A stretch of 52,732 nucleotides of DNA from an uncultured Alphaproteobacteria bacterium (GCA_902526175.1 CABZJY010000002.1:1-52732); one strand, 5' to 3'; shown: positions 13,189-21,842, numbered from the stretch's first letter. The notes: generated by a model not told the origin, from the letters alone. Program-made: numbers and translations.

Positions 13189-14055
13189 ATGTATATAAAT
13201 AATAATAAAATTTACATCTATAATAATGATATAAAATCATTTAAAAAAAATCAATTTTACAGATTTTTAAAAGAATCAATTTTTTCTGGAAGAATAATAA
13301 TTTTTAGAAATAACTATTTTATTATTAAAATAATAAATTTAGTATTTAATCTAATTCAAGAATACCTGAAAAAAGAAAGCATAACAGATTTAAATATACA
13401 AAGTAACGATATTAGAAAATTTAACAACATTATCATTGAAATTCAAAAAAATATAAAAAATAATATTAAAGTAAAAAAGATTTTCAGATCATTCCTCAAT
13501 TGTGTTCAATTTTCAAATCATGAAACTTTCATTGATAAAATTACGTTAAGATATACCTCGCCCCTAGAGTGCCAAACGATAGGTACCTTAAAGCCTTTAA
13601 TTTCTCATAGAGATACCTGGGGATCAAATATACCTGAACAGATAAATTGGTGGTTGCCTCTTTATGACATTAAAAATCAAAATTCTATATATATCTTAAA
13701 AAAGGAATTTAATAGGCCTGTTAAAAATGATTCAAAAGAATGGGACTTTTTAAAATATAAAAAGAATTCAAATAAACTATTGTCCTCTCCGACCTCTTCT
13801 AAAAAGTTTAATATTGAACCTGAATCTATAGTAAAAATCAAAAGAGGTGATCTTTTATGTTTTTCTGGGCATCATCTGCATGGGAGTAAACAAGGTGATT
13901 TTCATAGAATAAATTTAGAAACAAGAACAGTATCTAAAAAGGACTCAAAAGTTTTTAAAATTCCAAGGGATATCGACAGTTTTCAAAAAAAAAAGCAACT
14001 AAATTGGTTTTTTAACATATATAATAATTTAGTCTTAGGAAAATCAAATTATTAG
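13189..14055 (+). CDS. Fe(II)/2-oxoglutarate-dependent oxygenase-like protein
   Basis: This 288-residue protein has the spaced metal and cosubstrate residues of the 2OG oxygenase (phytanoyl-CoA dioxygenase-like) superfamily. HRD gives His140 and Asp142. The stretch CFSGHHLHGS gives the distal histidine (His231), followed by Arg240 in FHRINLETRTV as the likely 2OG-binding arginine. The first 110 residues are lysine- and isoleucine-rich and not recognisable. The substrate is unknown. Its start is 7 bases from the LOV gene on the other strand, and its end overlaps blh by 4 bases, so a role linked to light or carotenoid/retinal chemistry is possible but only contextual. No signal peptide is seen. 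Confidence 0.75.
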   Translation: MYINNNKIYIYNNDIKSFKKNQFYRFLKESIFSGRIIIFRNNYFIIKIINLVFNLIQEYLKKESITDLNIQSNDIRKFNNIIIEIQKNIKNNIKVKKIFRSFLNCVQFSNHETFIDKITLRYTSPLECQTIGTLKPLISHRDTWGSNIPEQINWWLPLYDIKNQNSIYILKKEFNRPVKNDSKEWDFLKYKKNSNKLLSSPTSSKKFNIEPESIVKIKRGDLLCFSGHHLHGSKQGDFHRINLETRTVSKKDSKVFKIPRDIDSFQKKKQLNWFFNIYNNLVLGKSNY

Positions 14056-14933
14056 TTTTTAGGTATCCGATATTTGTTTATTAATAACATATGTGGAACT
14101 GTAAGTGCTGATAAAGATATGAATATTAAAGATAAATAATTTAAATTATCTTGTAATATAAAAAAATAAAGAAGAGATATACCAATTGTACTAATAAGTG
14201 TAATTGGTATTGTTGATACAATCAATTTCATAAAAGAAATATTTAAAGTTTCTTTCTCAATCAAAAGGTGTCGAAGTGAATGAAAAAAACAAAAATACAA
14301 ACAAAACGCTGTGAATGGTTCAAAAAAATAAAATGTAAAGATAATTAATTGAACTTCAATGAATGTATCAAAATTATTTTTTTTAATATTAATAATTTGA
14401 AAAAAAAGAAAAATAATTAGTAATGAAATAAGAATTATGAAAAAGATATCATTATAAATTATAAGATTATTGATAAAGATTTCATCTGCGTTTAGTCTTG
14501 AAAATATAAATTTTACCTCCTCGTTGTAAAAGTAAATAGGTGTTGAAATTGGTACAAATCCTCTAAAAAAAATTTCAGTATAAAAAAAGTTTTTTTTTTG
14601 GATTGTATCACTAATACCAAAGTGTACTGCAGAAATAATCAAGAACATTGAAAGCGATAAATTTGGTGTGATTATCCATAACAAAACAATAAATAATGAA
14701 ATTGATAGATAACCTAGAATAAAAAAATATAATTGATTTTTGGTAATAATTATTTTTAATTTTTTTGCAATTAGCACATCTAAACTCCCATGTGCCAATC
14801 CGGGCCAAATTAAAGGTACTAAAAAAAGAATAAGTTTATCTGAGAAATTATTTTCAAAAAAATAGCTTTGATTATAATAAAATATTAAAAAAACAAAAAT
14901 TACAAAAATAAAAAGCTTAGTATCTAGACGCAT
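14052..14933 (-). CDS. blh: Beta-carotene 15,15'-dioxygenase (Brp/Blh family)
   Basis: Blh is an iron-containing integral membrane enzyme that cleaves beta-carotene into two retinal molecules, the chromophore of proteorhodopsin. The 293-residue protein has several membrane helices. The conserved histidines sit in AHGSLD (His48), AVHFGISD (His104) and FHSLRHLL near the C-terminal third, as expected for the four-histidine iron site. It is the last gene of the minus-strand PR-crtEIBY-blh operon and overlaps crtY by 17 bases, implying translational coupling. Confidence 0.95.
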   Translation of the reverse strand: MRLDTKLFIFVIFVFLIFYYNQSYFFENNFSDKLILFLVPLIWPGLAHGSLDVLIAKKLKIIITKNQLYFFILGYLSISLFIVLLWIITPNLSLSMFLIISAVHFGISDTIQKKNFFYTEIFFRGFVPISTPIYFYNEEVKFIFSRLNADEIFINNLIIYNDIFFIILISLLIIFLFFQIINIKKNNFDTFIEVQLIIFTFYFFEPFTAFCLYFCFFHSLRHLLIEKETLNISFMKLIVSTIPITLISTIGISLLYFFILQDNLNYLSLIFISLSALTVPHMLLINKYRIPKN

Positions 14934-16071
14934 AATTTATTTTTTTTAAAAATAGGAAAAAAGTAGAAATTATTAATTCCTTTTTAGGTAAAACCTTAAG
15001 AATTTTTAAAATATCCCAAAAATTTTGTTTTTCTGTTAAAAAAAAAACTATTGTTTTAATATTTAAATATTTAAAGAAATTATAAAAAAAATTCTGGGCA
15101 GATCCAGGGTATCTAGAAAGAAATTCGCAAAATATTTCATCCAGAAATTTATTTATGAATCTTTGTTTAGTAGAAATTTTAGAATTATTAATTAATTTAT
15201 TAACAATTTGATAACTTTTCTCAAAAGCATTTTGAAAACAATAACCTGTAGATATTTTTATCCAATTACTTGTTTGACCTATGGGTATAATTAAATTAGA
15301 TAATGACTTTTCTTTATTTGAATACATAGGTAGAACTCCTTTTTCCTTAAATCCAAAGTTGAAATAGCAGTCAGGATATTTTTCAGATAAATAAAGTTTA
15401 ATATCTCTAATATACTTTTTTTCATTATAGACGGTTTTAGAAAAATAAGTACTTTCAATTAAAGCTTTATTTTTACTAAATGGAAGTACATAAAAAAAGT
15501 GGATTAGTTTATTATTTTCTTGAAAATCCATTAAAGTAACTTCTTTATCGTTAAATACCTTTTTATTTGATGTTACTTCTAAACCTAAAAAATGTTGTTT
15601 TAGTTCATTGCTAACAATTGGTCTTGGGATGGAATTAAATAACATTTTACAAGTCACAGTCTCATCATTAACTAAAATGTTTACAAAACCTTTTTTCTCA
15701 CTTATTTTTTTTATTTTACTGTTTAATTTTACCTTAAAGTTATTATTATTTTTTAGTATCTTAATAGATAGATTATAAAATCTGTCAGATGATAGTCTTA
15801 AATATTTAAAATATTCATCACTTTTTATTATTTCTTCTTTATTTGCAGATATTTTAATATTTTTCCATGAATTATCATACTTTGTTGTAAATATATTTTT
15901 TGGATAGTTCCAGAAGCACCAGTTTTTATCCTTTTGTAGTTTTCTTTTTTTTTCAAGAAGTAAAACTGTAAATTTAGTACGTTTAATTATCTCAATGGCT
16001 AAACTAAGCCCTGATAACCCAGCTCCAATTATAACTATATCAAAATCTATTTTTTTTGTTGATTTTATCAT
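14917..16071 (-). CDS. crtY: Lycopene beta-cyclase
   Basis: CrtY closes both ends of lycopene to give beta-carotene. The 384-residue flavoprotein begins with the dinucleotide-binding motif DIVIIGAGLSGLSLAIEI. It carries the cyclase pattern KNWCFWNYP near residue 50, MDFQ at about 180 and the C-terminal region of the CrtY family (FLSRYPGSAQNFF). It starts on the last base of crtB and overlaps blh, so it is fully embedded in the carotenoid-retinal operon. Beta-carotene is the substrate needed by Blh. Confidence 0.93.
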   Translation of the reverse strand: MIKSTKKIDFDIVIIGAGLSGLSLAIEIIKRTKFTVLLLEKKRKLQKDKNWCFWNYPKNIFTTKYDNSWKNIKISANKEEIIKSDEYFKYLRLSSDRFYNLSIKILKNNNNFKVKLNSKIKKISEKKGFVNILVNDETVTCKMLFNSIPRPIVSNELKQHFLGLEVTSNKKVFNDKEVTLMDFQENNKLIHFFYVLPFSKNKALIESTYFSKTVYNEKKYIRDIKLYLSEKYPDCYFNFGFKEKGVLPMYSNKEKSLSNLIIPIGQTSNWIKISTGYCFQNAFEKSYQIVNKLINNSKISTKQRFINKFLDEIFCEFLSRYPGSAQNFFYNFFKYLNIKTIVFFLTEKQNFWDILKILKVLPKKELIISTFFLFLKKINYASRY

Positions 16072-16964
16072 TAAGTTGATAGAAACCTTTCATAATAATT
16101 GGTTTTTAATTCTTTTTTATCTTCAAGTTTATACATAAAAGAAAAAATTAATTTTAGAAAACAGCCTATAATAATTATTATCTTTTTTGGCATACTCACA
16201 AACACTTTTTTTTCCCAGATATTATATGGATTCTTTAAAATTATTAATCCTATTTCTTGGTACATTCTCGATGCAATCAAAATTACAATTCTATATTTTA
16301 ATGGTAATTTCATAACACCTTTGTTTGATTCTTTATATAAATTATTAGATTTACGGATTAAAAAATTTATATTTTCTGATAAAGTTTTTTGTTTTTTTTT
16401 GTTTCTTAATAAATCTTTATTTGAGATATAATTAAATTGTCTCAGACTATTAGGAAAATAAATTCTGTCTATTAGTAGGTCTTCCTTTATATCTCTGCAA
16501 ATATTTGTAATTTGCATAGCAATTCCAAGTTCAAGAGCATGATTTAGTAATTTTTTATCTTTAATACCCATTAAAGAGCACATCATTAAACCAACGGTAC
16601 CTGCAACTTTATAACTGTATTCTTCTAAATCAGATTCAGACTTGATATTAACAACATTGGTATCAAAAAGAACTCCGTCAATTAAATGAAAGACTATATT
16701 AATATTAATTTTATAAATTGTTAAAAGATTTATAAAATTACTAATCAAATCAATTTTAGAATTTTTTTTAGTTATATCTTTTTTTATTGATTTGAGTAGA
16801 TTTACTTTTTTTTTTTTGTTACCTATTTTGTCACCTATATCATCGACATACCTACAAAAATTATACAATATTTCAACTTCTTTCCTTTTTTTATTCGTAA
16901 AAAAAAATGATGCTAAATAAAAAGTTTTTGCTTCTGCTCTAAATTTATTTTCTGTTTTACCCAC
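16071..16964 (-). CDS. crtB: Phytoene synthase
   Basis: CrtB condenses two geranylgeranyl diphosphates to phytoene. The two aspartate-rich metal sites of trans-isoprenyl synthases are present: CRYVDDIGD near residue 40, and QITNICRDIKEDLL near 150. VAGTVGLMM lies between them. The start is GTG at 16964, inside the end of crtI (8-base overlap). A T12 run (plus strand 16806-16817) encodes KKKK in frame. The 297-residue length is normal. Confidence 0.95.
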   Translation of the reverse strand: MGKTENKFRAEAKTFYLASFFFTNKKRKEVEILYNFCRYVDDIGDKIGNKKKKVNLLKSIKKDITKKNSKIDLISNFINLLTIYKININIVFHLIDGVLFDTNVVNIKSESDLEEYSYKVAGTVGLMMCSLMGIKDKKLLNHALELGIAMQITNICRDIKEDLLIDRIYFPNSLRQFNYISNKDLLRNKKKQKTLSENINFLIRKSNNLYKESNKGVMKLPLKYRIVILIASRMYQEIGLIILKNPYNIWEKKVFVSMPKKIIIIIGCFLKLIFSFMYKLEDKKELKTNYYERFLST

Positions 16965-18441
16965 GAGAATCAGACATTAAAATGTTTTCTAAAACTTTCG
17001 CAGAACTTAGTACACCAGGAACACCGGCACCAGGATGTGTTCCTGCACCCACAAAAAATAGATTTTTAAAGTCCTCAGATTTATTGTTAAACCTAAACCA
17101 TGCTGATTGTTTGAAAATAGGTGATATTGAAAAACCAGAGCCTTTGTAGGATAAATAATCTTTACTAAAATCTTCAGGTGTCATGTAGAAACTAACATCT
17201 AAATATTTCGAAAGATTAGGTAATAAGGTTTTCTCAAGTGCTTTCAAAATTCTATCTTTATATTCTTCCCCTTCAATATCCCAATTAATTTTAGATTTTA
17301 AGTTTGGAACAGGTGATAAAACATAAAAACAATCGCAATCTTTTGGAGCCATTTTTTTATCCGATGCAGACGGCCTGTGTAAATAGAGACTAAAATCTTC
17401 TGGCAAATTATCACCTTCAAAAATATCTTTCAAAAGTCCTTTAAATCTTTTTCCCATCCAAATTGTGTGATGTTCTACTTTAGGATACTTTTTTTTTGTT
17501 CCAAAAAAAATAACAAACAAACCCATAGATAATTCTAATTTATCAATCTTTTTTTGGGTCCATCTTCTTGCTTTAGGGATCATATTTAAATATGCGTGGG
17601 TTGGATCTCCGTTAAATACAACAATATCTGAAAAAAACTCTTTATTATTTCGTAATTTAATACCTATAGCTCTTTTATTTTCAAAAATAATTTCACTAAC
17701 TTCAGAATTTAGATTAATTTCTACATTCTCTTCTATCATTAATTTTTTCAGAGCTTTTACTATAGCCCCGGTTCCACCAACTGCATAATGAACGCCCCAT
17801 TTTCTCTCTAAAAAGTGTATTAAATTATATATTGATGTTGTTGTAATTGGGTTACCACCTAATAGAAGTGGTTGAATACTAAGAGCTTTGTGTAGATTAG
17901 GATTTTTGATATATTTTGAAACAAGCTGATAGACAGTTAGGTAACTTTTTAATCTAAACAATTTTGGAATTTGTTTTATCATGAAAAAGAAATTGTGAAA
18001 AGGAACATGAGATAATTTAGTAAATCCAGTTTCAAATATTTTTTCAGACATATTAACCAGTTTTTTATAGCCCTCTACATCTTCTTCACTAAATTTTTGT
18101 ATCTCTTTTTCAGTATCTTGAATTGTACCACCGTAATTGAAAATCTCTCCACCATCAAAATAAAATTGATACCATGGGTTTAATTCAACGAACTTAACAT
18201 AGTCATTTCTTTTCTTATTAAATAACTGGAATAACTCATCAAACAAAAATGGGGCAGTAATAACAGTTGGGCCTGCATCAAAGGTATAACCTTTTCTTTT
18301 AAATACTCTTGCGCGACCACCCAATTGATCAAGTTTTTCAAAAAGTTTTACATTATATCCCATCGCTCTAAGTCTGAGAGCAGATGAAATTCCACCAAAA
18401 CCTGAACCTATTACAATCGCAGATTTAATTTTTGAGTTCAT
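16957..18441 (-). CDS. crtI: Phytoene desaturase
   Basis: CrtI is the bacterial FAD-dependent desaturase that takes phytoene to lycopene. The 494-residue protein starts with AIVIGSGFGGISSALRLR, followed by LFEKLDQLGGRARVF and the substrate-domain entry TFDAGPTVIT. It ends with the family signature FFVGAGTHPGAGVPGVLSSAK. It is preceded by crtE (12-base gap) and overlaps crtB. That the product is fully desaturated lycopene is inferred from the downstream crtY. Confidence 0.97.
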   Translation of the reverse strand: MNSKIKSAIVIGSGFGGISSALRLRAMGYNVKLFEKLDQLGGRARVFKRKGYTFDAGPTVITAPFLFDELFQLFNKKRNDYVKFVELNPWYQFYFDGGEIFNYGGTIQDTEKEIQKFSEEDVEGYKKLVNMSEKIFETGFTKLSHVPFHNFFFMIKQIPKLFRLKSYLTVYQLVSKYIKNPNLHKALSIQPLLLGGNPITTTSIYNLIHFLERKWGVHYAVGGTGAIVKALKKLMIEENVEINLNSEVSEIIFENKRAIGIKLRNNKEFFSDIVVFNGDPTHAYLNMIPKARRWTQKKIDKLELSMGLFVIFFGTKKKYPKVEHHTIWMGKRFKGLLKDIFEGDNLPEDFSLYLHRPSASDKKMAPKDCDCFYVLSPVPNLKSKINWDIEGEEYKDRILKALEKTLLPNLSKYLDVSFYMTPEDFSKDYLSYKGSGFSISPIFKQSAWFRFNNKSEDFKNLFFVGAGTHPGAGVPGVLSSAKVLENILMSDSRG

Positions 18442-18453
18442 ATAGTAAATCTT

Positions 18454-19539
18454 TTATATAATCTTTCTTGATATTCTTTGGAGAATATTTTTTATTACAA
18501 ATTTTGTAATTAAATGAAACTCTGGACTTGTTTTTTTAGACATTGCGATTGAATTCTTAACAACTTTGTATAAGTGATCAGTTGTCTTTTCAATTATTGA
18601 TTTTCCTTTTAGCTTATTAATCCACAACAGAATTTCTTCTTCTGAAATTGATTCAAATCTTCTTTTTAAAAATAAGTTAAGTAAGTATTTTTCAGAAGCT
18701 TCTGCATCATTTAAATAATGCATAATTAAAATTGTCATCTTTCCTTCTTTCAAATCTCTTCCTGGTAATCCTCTTTCTTTAATTCCTATAAAGTCAGATA
18801 AATCATCTTGTATTTGATATGCTATACCTGACTCATATATCGATTCTAACTCATTTATTCTATCAACTTTACCGGATAAAATTAAAATCAATTTTACTGG
18901 TAGACTTAAAAGACTGCCGGTTTTTGCTCTTGCTGTTGATTCATATTCTTCCATCTGGAGTTCTAAATTTGCTCTGGTTTGAATCTCTCTGGTTTGACCG
19001 GCTACAGCCTGTTTAATAGTTTTGCTCAACTCATTCATAGCAATGCATTTAAGTTCTGGGTCTGCTGGAACATTCGACAAAATTTCAAAAGCACTTGATA
19101 TAAAATGATCACCCAAATTTATAGCAGAAGCATCACCAAATCTCGACCAAATTGTTGGTTTTCCTCTTCTTAATAAATCTCTATCCTGGAGGTCATCATG
19201 TACAAGTGATGCATTGTGAATTAACTCACAAGAAGCAGCAACATATGAACTTATTTTTGAATCAAGTTTCAAGATGCTTCCAGAAATTAATGCTAGGGCA
19301 GCTCTAAGACGTCTTCCGCCTGTTTGTAAATGATATTTTGCACATTCACCCATCCAGGAGTTATCGCAAGTATGTTTGTAAATTAAGTTTTCAGTAACTT
19401 CTAATTTTTTTGAAATGTTTAGAACGTTACTTTTAAAAAATAAGTCAGTTTTATTAAAAATAACTAGGTTATTCCAACTATTACTATCAAGTAAAGTTTG
19501 GATATTCTCTTTTGATATATTTTGTAAAGCGTTTTTCAT
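18454..19539 (-). CDS. crtE: Polyprenyl diphosphate synthase, likely GGPP synthase
   Basis: This is a trans-prenyltransferase for carotenoid synthesis. The first aspartate-rich motif HDDLQDRDLLRRG is at about residues 114-126 and the second, QDDLSDFIG, near 245. GGRRLRAALAL is the IPP-binding region. An N-terminal extension of about 50 residues precedes the core, longer than in IspA. Its position between proteorhodopsin and crtI supports a GGPP role, while the second synthase at 29557 is the FPP type. Its ATG follows directly on the U-tract of the proteorhodopsin terminator with no Shine-Dalgarno in between. Confidence 0.9.
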   Translation of the reverse strand: MKNALQNISKENIQTLLDSNSWNNLVIFNKTDLFFKSNVLNISKKLEVTENLIYKHTCDNSWMGECAKYHLQTGGRRLRAALALISGSILKLDSKISSYVAASCELIHNASLVHDDLQDRDLLRRGKPTIWSRFGDASAINLGDHFISSAFEILSNVPADPELKCIAMNELSKTIKQAVAGQTREIQTRANLELQMEEYESTARAKTGSLLSLPVKLILILSGKVDRINELESIYESGIAYQIQDDLSDFIGIKERGLPGRDLKEGKMTILIMHYLNDAEASEKYLLNLFLKRRFESISEEEILLWINKLKGKSIIEKTTDHLYKVVKNSIAMSKKTSPEFHLITKFVIKNILQRISRKII

Positions 19540-19540
19540 A

Positions 19541-19568
19541 AAAAAAAGGGGAATTATAAATCCCCCTT
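19541..19568 (-). terminator. Intrinsic terminator after proteorhodopsin
   Basis: On the minus strand, AAGGGG (19568-19563) pairs with CCCCTT (19551-19546) around an AT-rich loop. The RNA would end in about eight U residues running straight into the crtE ATG at 19539. This should separate abundant rhodopsin mRNA from partial read-through into crtEIBY-blh. Confidence 0.75.
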
Positions 19569-19588
19569 AATTTTTAAAGATTATAAAG

Positions 19589-20281
19589 CTACGCTTTTTT
19601 TGTATCAGACGCAGCTGCAGCCCAAATGACAAGACCAAATGCAATCTTGTTAATAAAGTCTGCTAAATTATAAACTGCATTTACTGTAGCAACATCAGTT
19701 CCACCACCTAGGTAACCTAAGAAGTAACCAATTGGATAGATCGACCAACCTACAGAAACAATCCACTTCATTGCATTAAAAGCAGATTTTTGTGCTTCAG
19801 AGTTACTTGAAGTATTAGCTTGAGCTGCTTCACCAGCAAAAACTTCATACAAGATGTAAATCCAACCTGCCATACCTACAACGAAGCCAACAGTTGAATT
19901 AATCATTCCTGCTTCACCCATGAAACCACCAATGAGCATAACTAGAGTACCAATCAATAGTCTCCAAAATATACCACTAGTAGCTGCTCCAACTGCAGCA
20001 AGAATCAAGTAGAATTCAATCATTTGTAATGGGACTGTCAAAAGCCAGTCAATATATCTAAGCACTGTTGGTGAATCACCTGAATCCACCCATACTGCTC
20101 TCATGTAGTAGTAATGAACCGCAGCTATCAATGTTACCAATCCGGCAACAATAACGGAAGTTCTCCAGTGTGAAGTCATATTTCCAGCTTCAACAAAAAA
20201 GAATGCAGTTGATGCAACCATTGCTACTGAAATAATCCAGAAAGTAACACCAACAAAATCATTCGGATCTAACATTACCAT
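19589..20281 (-). CDS. Proteorhodopsin, blue-absorbing proton pump
   Basis: This is a seven-helix retinal protein that pumps protons out in light. In the 230-residue sequence the Schiff-base lysine is Lys212 (NKIAFGLVIW). The proton acceptor is Asp78 (RYIDWLLTVP), the donor Glu89 (IEFYLIL), and the acceptor-partner histidine is His56 (AAVHYYYMR). The spectral tuning position, equivalent to 105 of the green type, is Gln86 in VPLQMIE, which predicts blue absorption. The first ATG (20281) is chosen because AAAGGA lies 8 bases upstream. It heads the carotenoid-retinal operon and has a terminator directly downstream. Confidence 0.97.
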   Translation of the reverse strand: MVMLDPNDFVGVTFWIISVAMVASTAFFFVEAGNMTSHWRTSVIVAGLVTLIAAVHYYYMRAVWVDSGDSPTVLRYIDWLLTVPLQMIEFYLILAAVGAATSGIFWRLLIGTLVMLIGGFMGEAGMINSTVGFVVGMAGWIYILYEVFAGEAAQANTSSNSEAQKSAFNAMKWIVSVGWSIYPIGYFLGYLGGGTDVATVNAVYNLADFINKIAFGLVIWAAAASDTKKA

Positions 20282-20462
20282 TATAATATCCTTTCAAAAG
20301 TTAGTTTATACACCACATTAAAAGTGCACATTAATAGTATGAGTGGAAAATAATAACTATTATTTGCCCCCCCATAATTAGCTTTCTTAATTTGAATATA
20401 TTCTGCAGAATTTTCAAGATAATTTATTAAAAAATTTGTAAATTACTGAATTTAAACGATTA
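20282..20462 (-). promoter_or_regulatory. Leader and promoter region of proteorhodopsin
   Basis: These 181 bases separate the DUF3429 gene from proteorhodopsin. On the minus strand an AAAGGA ribosome binding site precedes the ATG. A TGTATAAAC element about 30 bases upstream of the ATG could be an extended -10. Further up lie an 8+8 palindrome (20348-20365) and a run of seven G. No clear -35 is seen. Confidence 0.4.
20348..20365. promoter_or_regulatory. AT palindrome upstream of proteorhodopsin
   Basis: AAATAATA-AC-TATTATTT is a perfect 8+8 inverted repeat, immediately followed on the plus strand by G and C7 (20367-20373). The C run is conspicuous in such AT-rich DNA. It lies about 70 bases upstream of the proteorhodopsin ATG and may be an operator. 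AT palindromes can also be chance. Confidence 0.35.
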
Positions 20463-20858
20463 TTAATTAGTTAATTTATATAAAAATGAAAAAAATACCA
20501 AACAAGTAACAATTATCCTTAACCTGATATAATCTTTACTTAGTAATTTTCTGTAAAAAAATAGATCTAGGAACAATACAAGCAGAAATAATGAAATTAG
20601 TAAGTAATTATAATCAAATTCTAACATTAAAAGTAAAATACCAAAAAGAACTGGGATCACTGGTAAAATCTTTTGCAAAAAATTTATTGAATTATTGAAT
20701 ACAACTCTCTCCCATTGCATACCACTTAAGAAGCATATGATCATAAAACCATATATTTGAACATGATGTAATTGGAAAAAATAATAATTAAGAATTCTTA
20801 GTTCTGGCATATAAAAAGGAATCAGCCCAGCTAATGAAATTAATGTTATAAATTTCAT
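20463..20858 (-). CDS. DUF3429-like membrane protein
   Basis: This 131-residue integral membrane protein has about four helices. The order SLAGLIPFYMP, then YGFMIICFLSGMQWERV, then VIPVLFGILLL resembles the DUF3429 family, in which a LAGLIPF start and a YG..I..FL.G..W segment recur. No catalytic role is known for that family. It precedes proteorhodopsin on the same strand but is separated by 181 bases, so cotranscription is uncertain. It is divergent from the DUF3126 gene with a 50-base gap. Confidence 0.75.
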   Translation of the reverse strand: MKFITLISLAGLIPFYMPELRILNYYFFQLHHVQIYGFMIICFLSGMQWERVVFNNSINFLQKILPVIPVLFGILLLMLEFDYNYLLISLFLLVLFLDLFFYRKLLSKDYIRLRIIVTCLVFFSFLYKLTN

Positions 20859-20908
20859 GAAAATAATATAATATTTATTAAAATTAATTACTACACAAAT
20901 GGGTAATC

Positions 20909-21121
20909 ATGGAAAATTTTGAAATAAAAAAAATACAAAACTATTTAAATACAAAATTTGCAACGAATTTTTACGAAGTTAAAGATGATGGCAAACCAGA
21001 TTCAGTAGAAGTATATTTTAAAAGCGAGTTTATTGGACTGATTTATAAAGATGAAGAAGATGGAGAACTTGCATATCAGTTTCACATGACGATTTTAGAT
21101 GAAGATTTACTCGACAGTTAA
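20909..21121 (+). CDS. DUF3126 family protein
   Basis: This small 70-residue acidic cytoplasmic protein matches the alphaproteobacterial DUF3126 family in pattern: EIKKIQNYLNTKF, then EVYFKSEFIGLIYKDEEDG, ELAYQFHMTILDEDL. Function unknown. Its end overlaps the following outer-membrane protein gene by 23 bases, so the two are probably translated from one mRNA. Confidence 0.88.
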   Translation: MENFEIKKIQNYLNTKFATNFYEVKDDGKPDSVEVYFKSEFIGLIYKDEEDGELAYQFHMTILDEDLLDS

Positions 21122-21842
21122 ATTTTTTATTGTATTAAACATAATTTGTTTATTACAAAAAAGCATATATGCTCATCACAAAATCTACTCTCCAAGAGTT
21201 AAAGAAGGCAGACAGTCTTTTGAGTGGAGAGGCCATTTTGATGTTGATGATAGGGATTCGTATGATAAACAACACCATCATGTTCTGGAAACTGAATATT
21301 CATGGACTGATTTTTGGCAAAGTGAACTTGAATTGCATATTTCTGATAAAAAAGATACCCCGCTAGATTGGGAAAAAACTGAGTTCCAAAATCAATTTCA
21401 AATTTTTGATAAAGATAACTTTGCTAGTGCCCTTTATTTTTCGTTTAATTTCGTTTCATCTGAAAATAAGGGTGATGAGATAGAGTATAAATATCTAAAT
21501 GAATTTAGTAATAGAAATCTTAGTTTAACTACCAACTTCATTTTTGAAAAACAGGTTGGTAAAAACTCAAGTGGAGGAACAGAATTCTCATTTTCAAATT
21601 ATTTATTATTTAAAAAACCTTTAATTACAGGTGCGACCTTAGGTTTGATTGGATTTTCAGAAATGGGTTATATTCGAAATTTTAATACATTTTCAAACCA
21701 AGAGCATCATTATGGTATACAGCTAAATAAAGAATTTATTTTTTCAAAGAATGAATTTGAATTTTCAATAGGTTATTTGACAGGGATTACAGACTCATCA
21801 GCTGATCACAAAATAATATGGAATACAGAAATCGAATTTTAA
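21099..21842 (+). CDS. Putative outer-membrane beta-barrel protein
   Basis: This 247-residue protein has an N-terminal signal peptide (basic start, hydrophobic core to about residue 25, cleavage near IYA-HH). The mature part alternates polar and aromatic residues like beta strands (FEWRGHFDVDD, SWTDFWQSELELHIS) and ends in the EIEF type of terminal strand expected for outer-membrane insertion. A histidine cluster (KQHHHVLETE) lies near residue 60. I do not recognise the family or its ligand. It overlaps the DUF3126 gene and ends flush with the stop of the lipoprotein gene opposite. Confidence 0.7.
   Translation: MKIYSTVKFFIVLNIICLLQKSIYAHHKIYSPRVKEGRQSFEWRGHFDVDDRDSYDKQHHHVLETEYSWTDFWQSELELHISDKKDTPLDWEKTEFQNQFQIFDKDNFASALYFSFNFVSSENKGDEIEYKYLNEFSNRNLSLTTNFIFEKQVGKNSSGGTEFSFSNYLLFKKPLITGATLGLIGFSEMGYIRNFNTFSNQEHHYGIQLNKEFIFSKNEFEFSIGYLTGITDSSADHKIIWNTEIEF

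Noticed and set aside
16099-16431. A 110-codon open frame antisense to crtB
   Set aside because: It is the shadow of a real, motif-rich gene in low-GC DNA and has no recognisable domain or ribosome binding site.
18454-19539. Treating crtE and ispA (29557-30441) as duplicates of one gene
   Set aside because: Aspartate-rich motif forms (DDLQD versus DDLPSMDND), N-terminal length and neighbourhoods differ, so they serve different chain lengths.
20282-20462. A small RNA or tRNA gene upstream of proteorhodopsin
   Set aside because: The region is very AT-rich with no cloverleaf or GC-rich stems; a promoter and leader explain it.
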